From the NCBI GenBank assembly GCA_016927865.1, contig JAFGLU010000008.1, positions 37,143-101,142 on the forward strand: DNA of 64,000 nucleotides, written 5' to 3'. Under the pieces are notes generated by a model. It did not search any database and had not been told where the DNA came from. It was given only the letters and a program-made list of their open reading frames with translations. This stretch comes from Anaerolineaceae bacterium. Its GTDB lineage: Bacteria; Chloroflexota; Anaerolineae; Anaerolineales; Anaerolineaceae. Within the stretch, counting starts at the first letter, position 1, and each line of letters begins with the position of its first letter. Both the position numbers and the translations under genes were made by a program. Shown piece after piece: positions 8,525-16,630 of this stretch.

Positions 8525-9211
8525 ATGGAAGAACCTTTTGTGCCCCGACTGGATTTTGCGCGCCTCTACCGGCGCTTTGATGCGCCCATCGCGGAACTGG
8601 ACTGCGGGCAGATGTGCGCGCCGCACAATTCCAGCGGTAAGCCTTTCTGCTGTGACATCTGTTACGCGGTGCCAGCGGCCTACCGCCCCGAATGGACTTA
8701 TTTGCGCGGGAATACCGACCTGTGGAAAGAGTGGCGCGGCGACGAATGCCCTGGGGAGCCGTTCGATCCGGCTGAGGTGTGGGCCGAAACGCCCGAACAC
8801 ATGCTGCTGCTGGCTTGCAAAGGCCCGGCTCACTGCCAGCGCGATTTTCGTTCGGTGAGCTGCCGGCAGTTCCCCTTCTTCCCGTATATCACTGCCGACT
8901 CGCGCTTTTTGGGGCTGGTTTATGAGTGGGCGTTTGAGGAGGTATGCTGGGTGATCAGCCACCAGGAGACGGTCACGCAGCGTTATCGCAGCGAGTTCGT
9001 GCGCTTCTACGACGAGGTGCTGGCGCAGTGGCCCGACGATTTTGAGTGTTATGCTGACCATGCCGAGGAGATGCGCGAGGAATTCGCGGCGCGCAAGCAG
9101 CGCATTCCGCTGCTGCACCGCAATGGGGGGTTCTATTTGATCAGCCCACAGAGCGAGCGATTGGAGCGGGTTGCACCGGAGCGGTTCAAGCGGTTTGGGC
9201 CGTACCGGTAG
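8525..9211 (+). CDS. Cysteine-cluster protein (YkgJ-like)
   Basis: 228-residue protein with clustered cysteines: DCGQMCAP, PFCCDICYAVP, then LACKGPAHC and SCRQFPFFPYI. The CxRxFPF signature resembles YkgJ/flagellin-lysine-N-methylase-type zinc- or iron-sulfur-binding proteins, whose shared function is unclear. The frame is open for over 600 bases upstream, but that part is antisense to the GNAT gene; the ATG at 8525, right after the -10 box, marks the real start. There is no ribosome-binding site, in keeping with leaderless translation. It is probably cytosolic. Confidence 0.7.
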   Translation: MEEPFVPRLDFARLYRRFDAPIAELDCGQMCAPHNSSGKPFCCDICYAVPAAYRPEWTYLRGNTDLWKEWRGDECPGEPFDPAEVWAETPEHMLLLACKGPAHCQRDFRSVSCRQFPFFPYITADSRFLGLVYEWAFEEVCWVISHQETVTQRYRSEFVRFYDEVLAQWPDDFECYADHAEEMREEFAARKQRIPLLHRNGGFYLISPQSERLERVAPERFKRFGPYR

Positions 9212-9214
9212 AGA

Positions 9215-9317
9215 GTGGGTGGGCGAAAGCGGGCGGGTCTTTCTGGGTAGAATGGGGAGGCGAGCTTGAACAGTTGGTTGAAGGCGATGGGTGTGAGCCG
9301 GCGTTAAAGACCCGCCT
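9215..9317. repeat. Dispersed repeat ending in TTAAAGACCCGCC
   Basis: GGCGGGTCTT near 9234 and TTAAAGACCCGCCTCTACGG ending at 9322 are inverted ends of a roughly 100-bp repeat, with a diverged copy at 28785-28892 and related longer copies at 62559 and 63000. The stop codon of the neighbouring minus-strand gene lies inside the repeat end. Confidence 0.6.
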
Positions 9318-10136
9318 CTACGGGGCAGGGAACTTCCACAATAGAAAACCTTTATCTAAAAAGCTGCGGCGGGTTTCCAGGGAGTACCCCTGCCGGGCCA
9401 GTTCGCGGGCGCTTTCGATGAACCACTGGCGCAGGCCAAAGGCCTTGAAGGCCACCGCCTGGCGCGAGGCGGCTTTCCAGGCTTCCATAAAGTCGTAGAT
9501 TTTCTCGCCTTCCACCATGCGGTGGATGTAGTTTTTGGGCAGCACAGGCTGGAAGATGCCCGGCTCGAAACCCCAGCGAAAGTTGGTGCCAAAGAGCAGT
9601 CCCTCTGTGCGCAGTTCTCCGGAATGTTGCTTGCGCAGCAGGTTGGCCGTCCATACGCGCCCAAAGGGGTCGGAGGTGCCCTCCACGATCAAGCCGCCGG
9701 GCATCATGCACTGGCCCATCACGGCATGGGATTCGGCCACCTGGGACTCGTCGTACTGGCGCAAGACGTTGAATGCGCGCATCAGGCGCACCGTTTCGCC
9801 GGGTTCGAGGGGCACGTTGAAGCCGCCCAGGCGAAAAAAGGTGCGCTCGTCGGCATAAGGCAGGGCCACCGCCACCCGCTCGGGTTCAATTTCCACGCCC
9901 AGCACGTCCAGATCGGAGTTCACCACGCGGAAGCGCTCGGCGCTTTCCAGGGTGGTGAAGGCTTCGGCGCCGTAACCCAGGTCGACAAAGAAGGCACGGC
10001 GGGCTTCCGGCACGGGTTGGCGCAGCAGGTCGGCGGCATAGAGCAGCACAAACACGTCTACGCGACGCAAGCGGTTGGGAGCTGTCTTGCCGCGGGTGAC
10101 CTGTCCGAGGGGGCGTTTGGGGCGGGGGGAGGGCAT
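9318..10136 (-). CDS. Class I SAM-dependent methyltransferase
   Basis: 272 residues with a Rossmann methyltransferase core: motif I reads FFVDLGYGAEAFTT and the acidic ribose-binding end of strand 2 is GVEIEPERV. MPGGLIVEGTSDPFGRVW follows as the strand 4 region. The acceptor is unknown. The start is placed at 10136 (MPSPRPKRP), 14 bases after the UroD-like gene ends, because the longer open frame would run deep into that gene. The TAG stop lies within a dispersed repeat (CCTCTACGG on the plus strand), so the natural C-terminus may have been set by the repeat. Confidence 0.75.
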   Translation of the reverse strand: MPSPRPKRPLGQVTRGKTAPNRLRRVDVFVLLYAADLLRQPVPEARRAFFVDLGYGAEAFTTLESAERFRVVNSDLDVLGVEIEPERVAVALPYADERTFFRLGGFNVPLEPGETVRLMRAFNVLRQYDESQVAESHAVMGQCMMPGGLIVEGTSDPFGRVWTANLLRKQHSGELRTEGLLFGTNFRWGFEPGIFQPVLPKNYIHRMVEGEKIYDFMEAWKAASRQAVAFKAFGLRQWFIESARELARQGYSLETRRSFLDKGFLLWKFPAP

Positions 10137-10150
10137 AAGCGAATTCGGTT

Positions 10151-11221
10151 CTAGCGCGAGGCGCGCAACAGTTCGATCAGGGCGTCGGCTTCTTCGGGGA
10201 AGAGAGTCTCGTCGACGATGTGCATGAGAAAGCCCTTGCCGCCCAGTTCGCGCTGCACGGTCAATGCGCCTTCGGCATTCACGTAAATTTGGCAAAGTTT
10301 TCCCGCGTCGCGGATTTTGGCCAGCAGCGGGAGCCAAGCCTCGGCCATTGGTTGACCATCCCCCGGCTGCCACTGAATTCCGCGCAGGCGCTCGATGGAA
10401 AGGAGTTGGTCGAGGTGGGGCAGTTCGCCCTTGCCGTCCAGGTGATAAAAGGCGTAATCCAGATGTTCACAGCAGGCGACAAGGTCGGGCATGACGAAGC
10501 GCTCGAACATGCGCGGCGAGATCATGTAAGAGAAATCGCATTGCAGCATGTAACCTTTGCCTGGCGACCAGACCGGGCCCCAACAGGCATTTCCGCGCCC
10601 GGCTTGAGATGTGACGGCCTCCAGTTCATCGTAGTAACGCAGCCACAAGGGGGTGATCTCGCTCACCAGGCGATCGACCTGTTCGGGGTCGTCGGTCAAA
10701 TCGAGGAGCAACTGCTCGGAGCCGCGCAGCGAGGCCAAAATGTCCAGGTTGCCGCCAATGTCGGTGATACCCACCAGGACCTGATCCTGCCAGCGATCCA
10801 CAGCGCGGCGGGTCATCTCCTGGACGCGCAGCCACCAAGGGTTGGCGGGGTCATAGGTTGGGCGGATGTCGGCCAGGGAGTCCGCGCCCTCCAGGGGCCA
10901 GAACCAGGTGGTGTCGGGGGTCCAGGAGACGCGCGAGCCGAGGAAGGCGGCCATGACGCCGGGGCCAAAGTTCACCCACCATTTGGGGTAGGCGTCTCCG
11001 TGAAAGTGGGTGGCCTCATGAATACGCTGCCAGTTGTCGAGGATTGCATCTACGGGGGTATCGAGGCCAAATTTTGTGAACTGCGACCAGTCAATCCCAG
11101 AGATTGGATGGATGGTTTCGAGAACAACCAGCGGGCGTTCCAGTTCTCCGGCCCACCAGGCGTTCCAATCGCGCTCGATGCGCTGCCAATCGGATTCGTC
11201 AAACTTCACCTTGATCGACAT
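10151..11221 (-). CDS. Uroporphyrinogen-decarboxylase-superfamily protein
   Basis: 356-residue TIM-barrel protein of the UroD superfamily, which covers HemE and corrinoid/CoM methyltransferases (MtaA, CmuC type). Family-like segments are YMLQCDFSYMISPRMFERFV, CEHLDYAFYHLDGKGELPHL and GIQWQPGDGQP. The HemE N-terminal RQAGR motif is absent, so it is not the haem enzyme; methyl transfer from a C1 or aromatic donor is likelier (inference). The start at 11221 follows AAGGAGCAGGAT. It is co-directional with the methyltransferase 14 bases downstream. A second superfamily member lies at 60371. Confidence 0.78.
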   Translation of the reverse strand: MSIKVKFDESDWQRIERDWNAWWAGELERPLVVLETIHPISGIDWSQFTKFGLDTPVDAILDNWQRIHEATHFHGDAYPKWWVNFGPGVMAAFLGSRVSWTPDTTWFWPLEGADSLADIRPTYDPANPWWLRVQEMTRRAVDRWQDQVLVGITDIGGNLDILASLRGSEQLLLDLTDDPEQVDRLVSEITPLWLRYYDELEAVTSQAGRGNACWGPVWSPGKGYMLQCDFSYMISPRMFERFVMPDLVACCEHLDYAFYHLDGKGELPHLDQLLSIERLRGIQWQPGDGQPMAEAWLPLLAKIRDAGKLCQIYVNAEGALTVQRELGGKGFLMHIVDETLFPEEADALIELLRASR

Positions 11222-11259
11222 ATCCTGCTCCTTCCGCTGCAAAGAGATCCTGACGAGAA

Positions 11260-11540
11260 GTAAATACTTTGACAATGTCACATTAAAAAATCGCAACTTT
11301 CAGGCTCGGTGGCCCCCACCCTACCCTCCCCCGGCTACCAAGATTCTCAATCACTGAGGTATTCTGCCGGGGGAGGGAAAGAATTCTGCAAAAGTGAGGG
11401 GCTTTCAGCCCCTCACTTTTGCGAAATCTTCTCCCCCTCCCCGCTCACAAGCTGAATTTACCGAAACGGATTTCTAGCGGGGAGGGCAGGGGTGGGGCCG
11501 AAAGCTTCAACGTGAAATGTGACATTGTCAAAGTAGTTAC
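11260..11540. mobile_element. MITE-like 281-bp element, copy 1
   Basis: The ends are inverted repeats: 11260-11284 (core TTTGACAATGTCACATT) and 11516-11540 match at 24 of 25 positions. Inside are a C-rich block near 11311-11334, its G-rich partner near 11366-11379 and 11478-11498, and a central 16-bp hairpin (11388-11403/11407-11422, loop TTC). No reading frame is present. Two full copies lie at 41027 and 50309 and a fragment at 4869. It is probably a non-autonomous mobile element or folded-RNA module. Confidence 0.75.
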
Positions 11541-11691
11541 AACGAGAATTGTAATCCATTCGCTGCTGCTTAGCGGGCGAAAATGGCGGGTGCAGGTGCC
11601 GCAATTTGGGTGCTCGTGCGGCTTGAATTTTGCGTGATGGGATGCTTATAATGAGCTTAAGGGAAACGGTTCTTTGCAAAGGCAGGAAAGT

Positions 11692-12117
11692 ATGCTGGCG
11701 CTGTTTGTTTTTACGGCCTTTTTGTTTCAAACGGTTCTCATCGTTCACTTCGCCTTGCGGAAATGGCGCTTTGAAACCGCCATTCGTTACGGTCCCATTG
11801 TTTATGGACTGAGTATTCCCGCTGTGCTGGTGAGCGTGGTGCTGATTGTTGGCAAGCAACCCTGGTGGATGGTGATTGGGGGATTCCTGTACCTGGCCTG
11901 GGCGATTTTCGGTTATGTGGTCGAGTACCGCAAAGGCATTGAATGGCGCGATCCCATTCGCTGGCCGATTTTTGGTCCTTATATTTTCCTGTACCTGGCA
12001 ACGGTCATGTTTTACTGGTGGCCGCTGGCGCGTATCTGGAAGCCGCTGTGGGTTGCATACACCGTGTTGTTTGTGATCAGCACCGTGCTGAATGCGACTT
12101 CACACAAGAGAACCTGA
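11692..12117 (+). CDS. Small four-helix membrane protein, unknown
   Basis: 141-residue hydrophobic protein with about four membrane segments: MLALFVFTAFLFQTVLIVHF, the 45-70 stretch GLSIPAVLVSVVLIVG, WWMVIGGFLYLAWAIFGYVV and the C-terminal FLYLATVMFYWWPLA/VAYTVLFVISTVLN region. No catalytic motif was recognised. The start at ATG 11692 follows GGCAGGAAAG; TATAAT at 11646-11651 may be the promoter. It converges on the cysteine-rich gene at 12100, overlapping its end by 18 bases. Confidence 0.6.
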   Translation: MLALFVFTAFLFQTVLIVHFALRKWRFETAIRYGPIVYGLSIPAVLVSVVLIVGKQPWWMVIGGFLYLAWAIFGYVVEYRKGIEWRDPIRWPIFGPYIFLYLATVMFYWWPLARIWKPLWVAYTVLFVISTVLNATSHKRT

Positions 12118-12576
12118 TTTTCCGGCAATTATTCCTGTCATCCATTGGATCCAGCGATTGACCAATGCCTGCCCGGCGGGGGTCATCCAGTCCTTTTCGA
12201 GGTCGGCGTGGCATCCCGTTCCCTGACCGGGACGCTCATGATGGCAGAAGCGGCATTCCAGGGGCTGAAAGGGTGTGCCATGCAGTTCGCAGCGGCCTGC
12301 GGAAAGGAAGTTGCAGCCCTTTGCGGCAAAGTCTTGTAGAGCGAAGCCACCTTCGCAACCGCGAAAGGAAGGGGAGAGCACCCCAAATGAGTGGTCAGGG
12401 GCCAGCTCTAACATCATGCGGGCTCCGTATCCGGCCTGGATGGCGGCGGCGGCTTCCGCCACGCTCCACCAGCCCGGACGGGCACAGAAGGCACTACACA
12501 CCGCGCAGGAGCACGGTTCGGAGGGCGGGTATTTCTCGTTCAGTGGTTTTGAACGGGAATGCTTTCGGTGAGTCAT
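12100..12576 (-). CDS. Cysteine-rich putative metal-binding protein
   Basis: 158 residues with at least nine cysteines: PCSCAVCSAFCARPGWW near the N-terminus, then RGCEGG, GCNFLSAGRCELHG and LECRFCHHERPGQGTGCHADLEK. The spacing suggests a YkgJ-like or other zinc/iron-sulfur cluster protein, but I cannot name the family firmly. It ends 12 bases after the RNase HI gene stops on the same strand and could share its transcript. Confidence 0.6.
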   Translation of the reverse strand: MTHRKHSRSKPLNEKYPPSEPCSCAVCSAFCARPGWWSVAEAAAAIQAGYGARMMLELAPDHSFGVLSPSFRGCEGGFALQDFAAKGCNFLSAGRCELHGTPFQPLECRFCHHERPGQGTGCHADLEKDWMTPAGQALVNRWIQWMTGIIAGKSGSLV

Positions 12577-12587
12577 CGGAAAACCTG

Positions 12588-13094
12588 CTAGAACAAACGA
12601 TTGGCGGCGGGGCGGCCTTGCGTTTGTTCGTATATTTCATCGGGCGGGAGGTTTTTGGCTGAGGCAGCCTGCATGGACAGCGCATCGCAGCGCTCGTTTT
12701 CGGTATTGCCGGCGTGGCCTTTCACCCATTGAAAGCGCACGCGGTGGCGCTCGCACTGCTGCAAAATGCGCTCCCACAAGTCGGCGTTGAGGGCGGGCTC
12801 TTTGTTGCTGCGCTTCCAACCGCGTCTGCGCCAGCCGTGGACGTAGCCGTTGGTGTAGTTATCTACCAGGTACTGCGAGTCGGAGTATAGGGTGACGGCG
12901 CAGGATTCCTTCAGCGTTTCCAGGGCCATGACGGCTGCCAGCAGCTCCATGCGATTGTTGGTGGTGAGGCGGAACCCGCCGGAGAGCTCTTTGCGCTGCC
13001 CGTTGAAGAGCAGCACCGCGCCGTACCCGCCCCGACCCGGGTTGCCTATGCAGGCTCCATCTGTATAAATAACCACCGCTTTCGGCTCAGTCAT
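12588..13094 (-). CDS. rnhA: Ribonuclease HI
   Basis: 168-residue RNase HI, which cuts the RNA strand of RNA-DNA hybrids (R-loops, primer remnants). The complete catalytic set is visible: D12 in [12 protein letters not shown]50 in NRMELLAA, D72 in YSDSQYL, H127 in KGHAGN and D137 in NERCDALS. The basic protrusion [15 protein letters not shown] is present, as in E. coli RnhA. The C-terminus is about 15 residues longer than the E. coli protein. Its start overlaps the end of the fumarylacetoacetase-family gene by 8 bases, so translation is probably coupled. Confidence 0.95.
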   Translation of the reverse strand: MTEPKAVVIYTDGACIGNPGRGGYGAVLLFNGQRKELSGGFRLTTNNRMELLAAVMALETLKESCAVTLYSDSQYLVDNYTNGYVHGWRRRGWKRSNKEPALNADLWERILQQCERHRVRFQWVKGHAGNTENERCDALSMQAASAKNLPPDEIYEQTQGRPAANRLF

Positions 13095-13929
13095 GGGCGC
13101 TCACCAGGTTTCTCAGCACACCAATGCCTTCCACCTCAGTTTCGACCACGTCGCCATCTTGCATGAAGACTTGCGGCTTGCGGAACATGCCCACGCCGTC
13201 GGGCGTGCCGGTGGCGATAATATCGCCAGGGAGGAGAGTGAAGGAATGGGACAGGCGCGAGATGAGTTCTGCCACACCGAAGATCATCTCAGCGGTGGTG
13301 GAATCTTGCATGGTTTGGCCGTTGAGGCGGCAGGCCAGGCGCAGCGCTTGCGGGTCGGGGATTTCATCGGCGGTGACAATGACGGGGCCGATCGGGCAGA
13401 AGGTGTCGAGACTTTTGGCTCGCACCCACTGCCGGTCACTGAATTGCAAATCGCGAGCCGAGACATCGTTGACCACGGTGTAGCCAAAAACGTATTGCAG
13501 AGCTTTTTCGAGCGGCACACAGCGGGCGCTTTGACCGATGACCACACCCAGCTCAACCTCAAAATCGACCTGATTGGTGACCGAACGGCTCCAGGTGATG
13601 ACTTCCTCTGGGCCGATAATGGCGGTGTTGAACTTGGTGAACACGATGGGGCGGTCGGGGACAGCCACTTTTTGCTCGCGGCAGTGATCCATGTAATTGA
13701 GGCCGATGCCTACCACCTTGCCGGGGTTGGGCAGGGGCGCCAACAAACGGGCCGATTCCGCCGAAAAAAAGGGTAGTCGCCCTTCAGACAGATCAGCCTG
13801 GGCAGCTTCCCAACGCTGCGGGCCTGATTGGATGAACTCGAGCATGGCTCCGGGCAGGGGCAAGATGTGTTCGCCGGCGAGGACACCCAGATGGGACCCT
13901 TGTGGCGTGGCGTATGTTACCAGTTTCAT
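13087..13929 (-). CDS. Fumarylacetoacetate hydrolase family protein
   Basis: 280-residue enzyme of the FAH/HpaG-like superfamily, which uses a divalent metal to hydrolyse, decarboxylate or isomerise beta-diketo and 2-oxo acids. The short N-terminal domain (1-75) precedes the catalytic barrel. Key elements are [14 protein letters not shown], the metal ligands in [20 protein letters not shown] and the end motif [13 protein letters not shown]. The natural substrate (fumarylpyruvate, acylpyruvate, oxaloacetate and others) cannot be told from sequence. It is upstream of, and overlapping, rnhA, with which it shares no obvious function. Confidence 0.88.
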   Translation of the reverse strand: MKLVTYATPQGSHLGVLAGEHILPLPGAMLEFIQSGPQRWEAAQADLSEGRLPFFSAESARLLAPLPNPGKVVGIGLNYMDHCREQKVAVPDRPIVFTKFNTAIIGPEEVITWSRSVTNQVDFEVELGVVIGQSARCVPLEKALQYVFGYTVVNDVSARDLQFSDRQWVRAKSLDTFCPIGPVIVTADEIPDPQALRLACRLNGQTMQDSTTAEMIFGVAELISRLSHSFTLLPGDIIATGTPDGVGMFRKPQVFMQDGDVVETEVEGIGVLRNLVSAHD

Positions 13930-13967
13930 GCTTTGGCTCCTTGGAATGGGGCAACCGTCCAGCCGCG

Positions 13968-16196
13968 TCAGGCGAGAACAATTTGGTCGCGGCCGTTCTG
14001 CTTGGCGCGATAGAGGGCTTCATCGGCGCGCTGCAGCAGTGATTGCGGCGTAGACAGGGTTTCGTCGCTGGCAACGATCCCTACACTGAGCGAGATGGGG
14101 CGCTGGAACAGTGGGCTGGTGCGGATGAGGCCGCGGATGGTTTCGGCCACTGCGTTGGCTCCTTCCAGGTCGGTTTCGGGGAGGATGACCACAAATTCGT
14201 CGCCTCCGTAACGAGCCACGCTGTCCAGACCACGGCGCACGCCCAAGCGGGTGTAATAGGCCACATAACGAAGCGCGTCATCTCCAGCGGCATGCCCATA
14301 AATGTCATTGTATTCTTTGAAGTGATCGAGGTCGAAGAAGATGACCGAAACGGGGCGGTTGTAACGCTGGCTGCGCAAGGTTTCTTTTTCGAGCATCATG
14401 TCAAAATATCGCCGGTTGTAGGCTCCAGTCAGGGCGTCGGTGAGGGACAGATCCACCACTTGCTTGTATAGGCGGGCAGATTTGAGCGCGGCAGCCATCT
14501 CGCGGCTGAAGGTTCCACAGGGCTGCAAATTGGCGGCATCAAACACAAGGTAGCCGCCCACGTCTTCTTGCGAGAACAAGGGCAGCACCGCTAACTGAAA
14601 AGCCTTGCCGGGTTCATAGAAGCTGGGCGTGGGGAAGACGTTGGTGGGGAAAACCTCTTGAAGCATCTCGTCGCCCTGGTGGCGCCACAAGATGCTTTTT
14701 GCGTACGGGTTATCGGGGGAGGGGTCATAGGTGACAGCCCAGCCTGCTTTCACACCGACAGAAGAGAGGCTTTGATAAAAGGTTTCCATGACCTCAAATT
14801 CATTTTGGGCAGAGAGGAATTTAGTGGCAATGCGGCCCAACTGGTCCATCAGACGAGCGTTCAGCATCATGCGGCGGGTATTCTGGCGCGAGACGGCATC
14901 GCTGACGGCCAGACGGGCCAGATGGAGCAAGGTGTTGAGCAAAGCAGGGTCGGCGTCGGCGTAAATGAACTCCTGCCAGCGGTGCAGCGCCGAGATGGCT
15001 CCTTGCCAGGAGTCGCAAGGAAAATTGCGCTGGTCGTAGTTGAGCAGAGCCTGGTTGAGCATGATCAGGAAGTTTTGGCGGCTGTTGTTTTTTAAGTCGG
15101 TGGCGATGGCGGAGACCAGGTCGTAGCAGATTTTGACGGCCTCGCTGTTCGGCATGCGGCTGCCCGTCTCATACAGCGCGACCACCATTTCGTGGGCCAC
15201 CCGGTGGTGGTCGGAACCGTCGCGCTGGCGCGACTTGCTTAGCGACTGGAGCGGCAGGGTTTTTTCCTCAGCCGGCATATAGCATCCGCAGGTCTGGCGA
15301 ACGGTCAGGTAGGTGGGCACCAGGATTCGGGGATTGATCTCATCCCATTTGCCCTTTTCGAGCCGCTCCACGATGATTTCCAGGGCCCGGTAACCGGTCT
15401 CATAAGTGGGGTAATGCACGGTGGTGAGGGGAGGGTACTCAATCTGGGCTTCAAGCTGGTCGTCAAAGCCAATGACGGCCACGTCTTGGGGAATGCGCAG
15501 TCCGGCTTCACGCAGCGCGCGCATGGCGCCGATGGCAGAGGCGTCATTGCTGGCCAGCATAGCGGTGAACTCAGTACCGCTTTTCAACGTGCGTTCCATT
15601 TCGTCGTGGCCGATGATGTGAGAGTGATAACCGTGAACAATTAGGCGGGGATCGAGATTGAGTTTTGCTTCGGCCATACACTCCATGAAGGTTTCCAGGC
15701 GGATGCTGCTGTCGCCTTTATCGTTGGGGTCGCCGGCTAGAAAGAGGATCTTTTGGTGCCCATGTTCGAGGAGGTGGGCAAATGCCTGACGGATGCCGGT
15801 GCGGCTGTCGACGCAGATGGAGGGCAGTTCGCCCTCTCCTTCGGCAATGCATAGAATGGGGTGTCCGTTTTTTTGGAGTTGTTCGATGTAGTGCACGCGG
15901 TGAGGGGCGCGGAAGGGGCGCAGGACGATCAGTCCGTCGGTGTTCCAGGAACCGATCGGAACGAAATCATCATCGGGAGAGGCCTGGGGCCAGGCCGGAT
16001 GGGGGCCGGCTTCGGTGCCGCGGCCCACGCCGCAAGCGATGAGTAGGTTAATGTTCCGGTCAACGGCAGCATTATGAATGCCCTGAAGGATGGGGGTGAG
16101 AAAGGTGTTGGGCAAAGAACCCTGAAAAACCTGCCAGTTGGGCAGGATTCCGATCGTGTAGTTTCTTCGGCCACCATTATTTGTCATCATCCCCAT
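13968..16196 (-). CDS. LacI-type ligand-binding domain fused to GGDEF diguanylate cyclase
   Basis: About 742 residues. The first 290 match the periplasmic-binding-protein-like sensor of LacI regulators (YTIGILPNW, ILFLAGDPND, DVAVIGFDD, PPLTTVHYPTYETG), but no DNA-binding helix-turn-helix and no signal peptide precede it. A helical middle (300-560) leads to a GGDEF domain with DALTGAYNRRYFD and an intact RYGGDEFVVILPE active site. RxxD (RGLD) five residues before it is a canonical inhibitory I-site. It should make c-di-GMP in response to a cytosolic sugar-like ligand (inference). The start is uncertain among 16196, 16190 and an upstream TTG at 16235. Confidence 0.85.
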   Translation of the reverse strand: MGMMTNNGGRRNYTIGILPNWQVFQGSLPNTFLTPILQGIHNAAVDRNINLLIACGVGRGTEAGPHPAWPQASPDDDFVPIGSWNTDGLIVLRPFRAPHRVHYIEQLQKNGHPILCIAEGEGELPSICVDSRTGIRQAFAHLLEHGHQKILFLAGDPNDKGDSSIRLETFMECMAEAKLNLDPRLIVHGYHSHIIGHDEMERTLKSGTEFTAMLASNDASAIGAMRALREAGLRIPQDVAVIGFDDQLEAQIEYPPLTTVHYPTYETGYRALEIIVERLEKGKWDEINPRILVPTYLTVRQTCGCYMPAEEKTLPLQSLSKSRQRDGSDHHRVAHEMVVALYETGSRMPNSEAVKICYDLVSAIATDLKNNSRQNFLIMLNQALLNYDQRNFPCDSWQGAISALHRWQEFIYADADPALLNTLLHLARLAVSDAVSRQNTRRMMLNARLMDQLGRIATKFLSAQNEFEVMETFYQSLSSVGVKAGWAVTYDPSPDNPYAKSILWRHQGDEMLQEVFPTNVFPTPSFYEPGKAFQLAVLPLFSQEDVGGYLVFDAANLQPCGTFSREMAAALKSARLYKQVVDLSLTDALTGAYNRRYFDMMLEKETLRSQRYNRPVSVIFFDLDHFKEYNDIYGHAAGDDALRYVAYYTRLGVRRGLDSVARYGGDEFVVILPETDLEGANAVAETIRGLIRTSPLFQRPISLSVGIVASDETLSTPQSLLQRADEALYRAKQNGRDQIVLA

Positions 16197-16315
16197 TTTA
16201 TTGGCACAGAAGAGAGTCCCTCTCAACAGGAGCAACTCTTATGCCAGCACGGCGATCAATTGCTGATAAAGTTGTTTAGAATACTTTCTTGAAGAAGGTC
16301 CCAGTATTTCCGGTT

Positions 16316-16350
16316 CTCTGGGAGTTGCCACGGCAATTCCCAATGACCCG
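16316..16350. repeat. CTCTGGGAATTGCC palindrome family, solo outer arms
   Basis: CTCTGGGAGTTGCCACGGCAATTCCCAATGA is a near-palindrome equal to the two outer arms seen around the hairpins at 39822, 54463 and 60116 joined without the inner hairpin. A similar empty copy is at 28925. Confidence 0.6.
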
Positions 16351-16433
16351 CATTTCCTACTGTCATGATTATACTTTAAGTTGTTTGATGCGTCAGTTGA
16401 TTTCACCTCTGGCAGCGTCACTATTGACAAAGT

Positions 16434-16545
16434 GTAACTGCTCGCAGAAAGCTGAAAAAGACCAGAATTTGAGGGTAGTGTGGGTGCGAAGCACCCACAC
16501 TACCCTCAAATTCTGGAGCTTTTCTCAACCTCGGTGAGTAGATAC
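16434..16545. repeat. Nested palindrome, GTAACTACTC family, 26-bp perfect hairpin
   Basis: The inner arms 16462-16487 and 16491-16516 are exact reverse complements with a GAA loop (GTGCGAAGCAC at the tip). The outer arms start GTAACTGCTC and end GAGTAGATAC. It lies between the GGDEF-fusion and S1-protein genes, just upstream of the S1 gene's terminator on the plus-strand map. Confidence 0.8.
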
Positions 16546-16553
16546 GACAGAGC

Positions 16554-16582
16554 AAAAAAACACCCTCCGCAAAGGAGGGTGT
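16554..16582 (-). terminator. Intrinsic terminator of the S1-domain gene
   Basis: ACACCCTCC (16560-16568) and GGAGGGTGT (16574-16582) form a 9-bp stem with a 5-base loop. On the minus strand it is followed by a run of seven T residues (complement of 16554-16560). It lies 49 bases past the stop codon at 16631. Confidence 0.85.
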
Positions 16583-16630
16583 TTTGACTTGCAACTCGCC
16601 TGGGGAGAGCCGGAGTCAGTCAGGAGAGAT

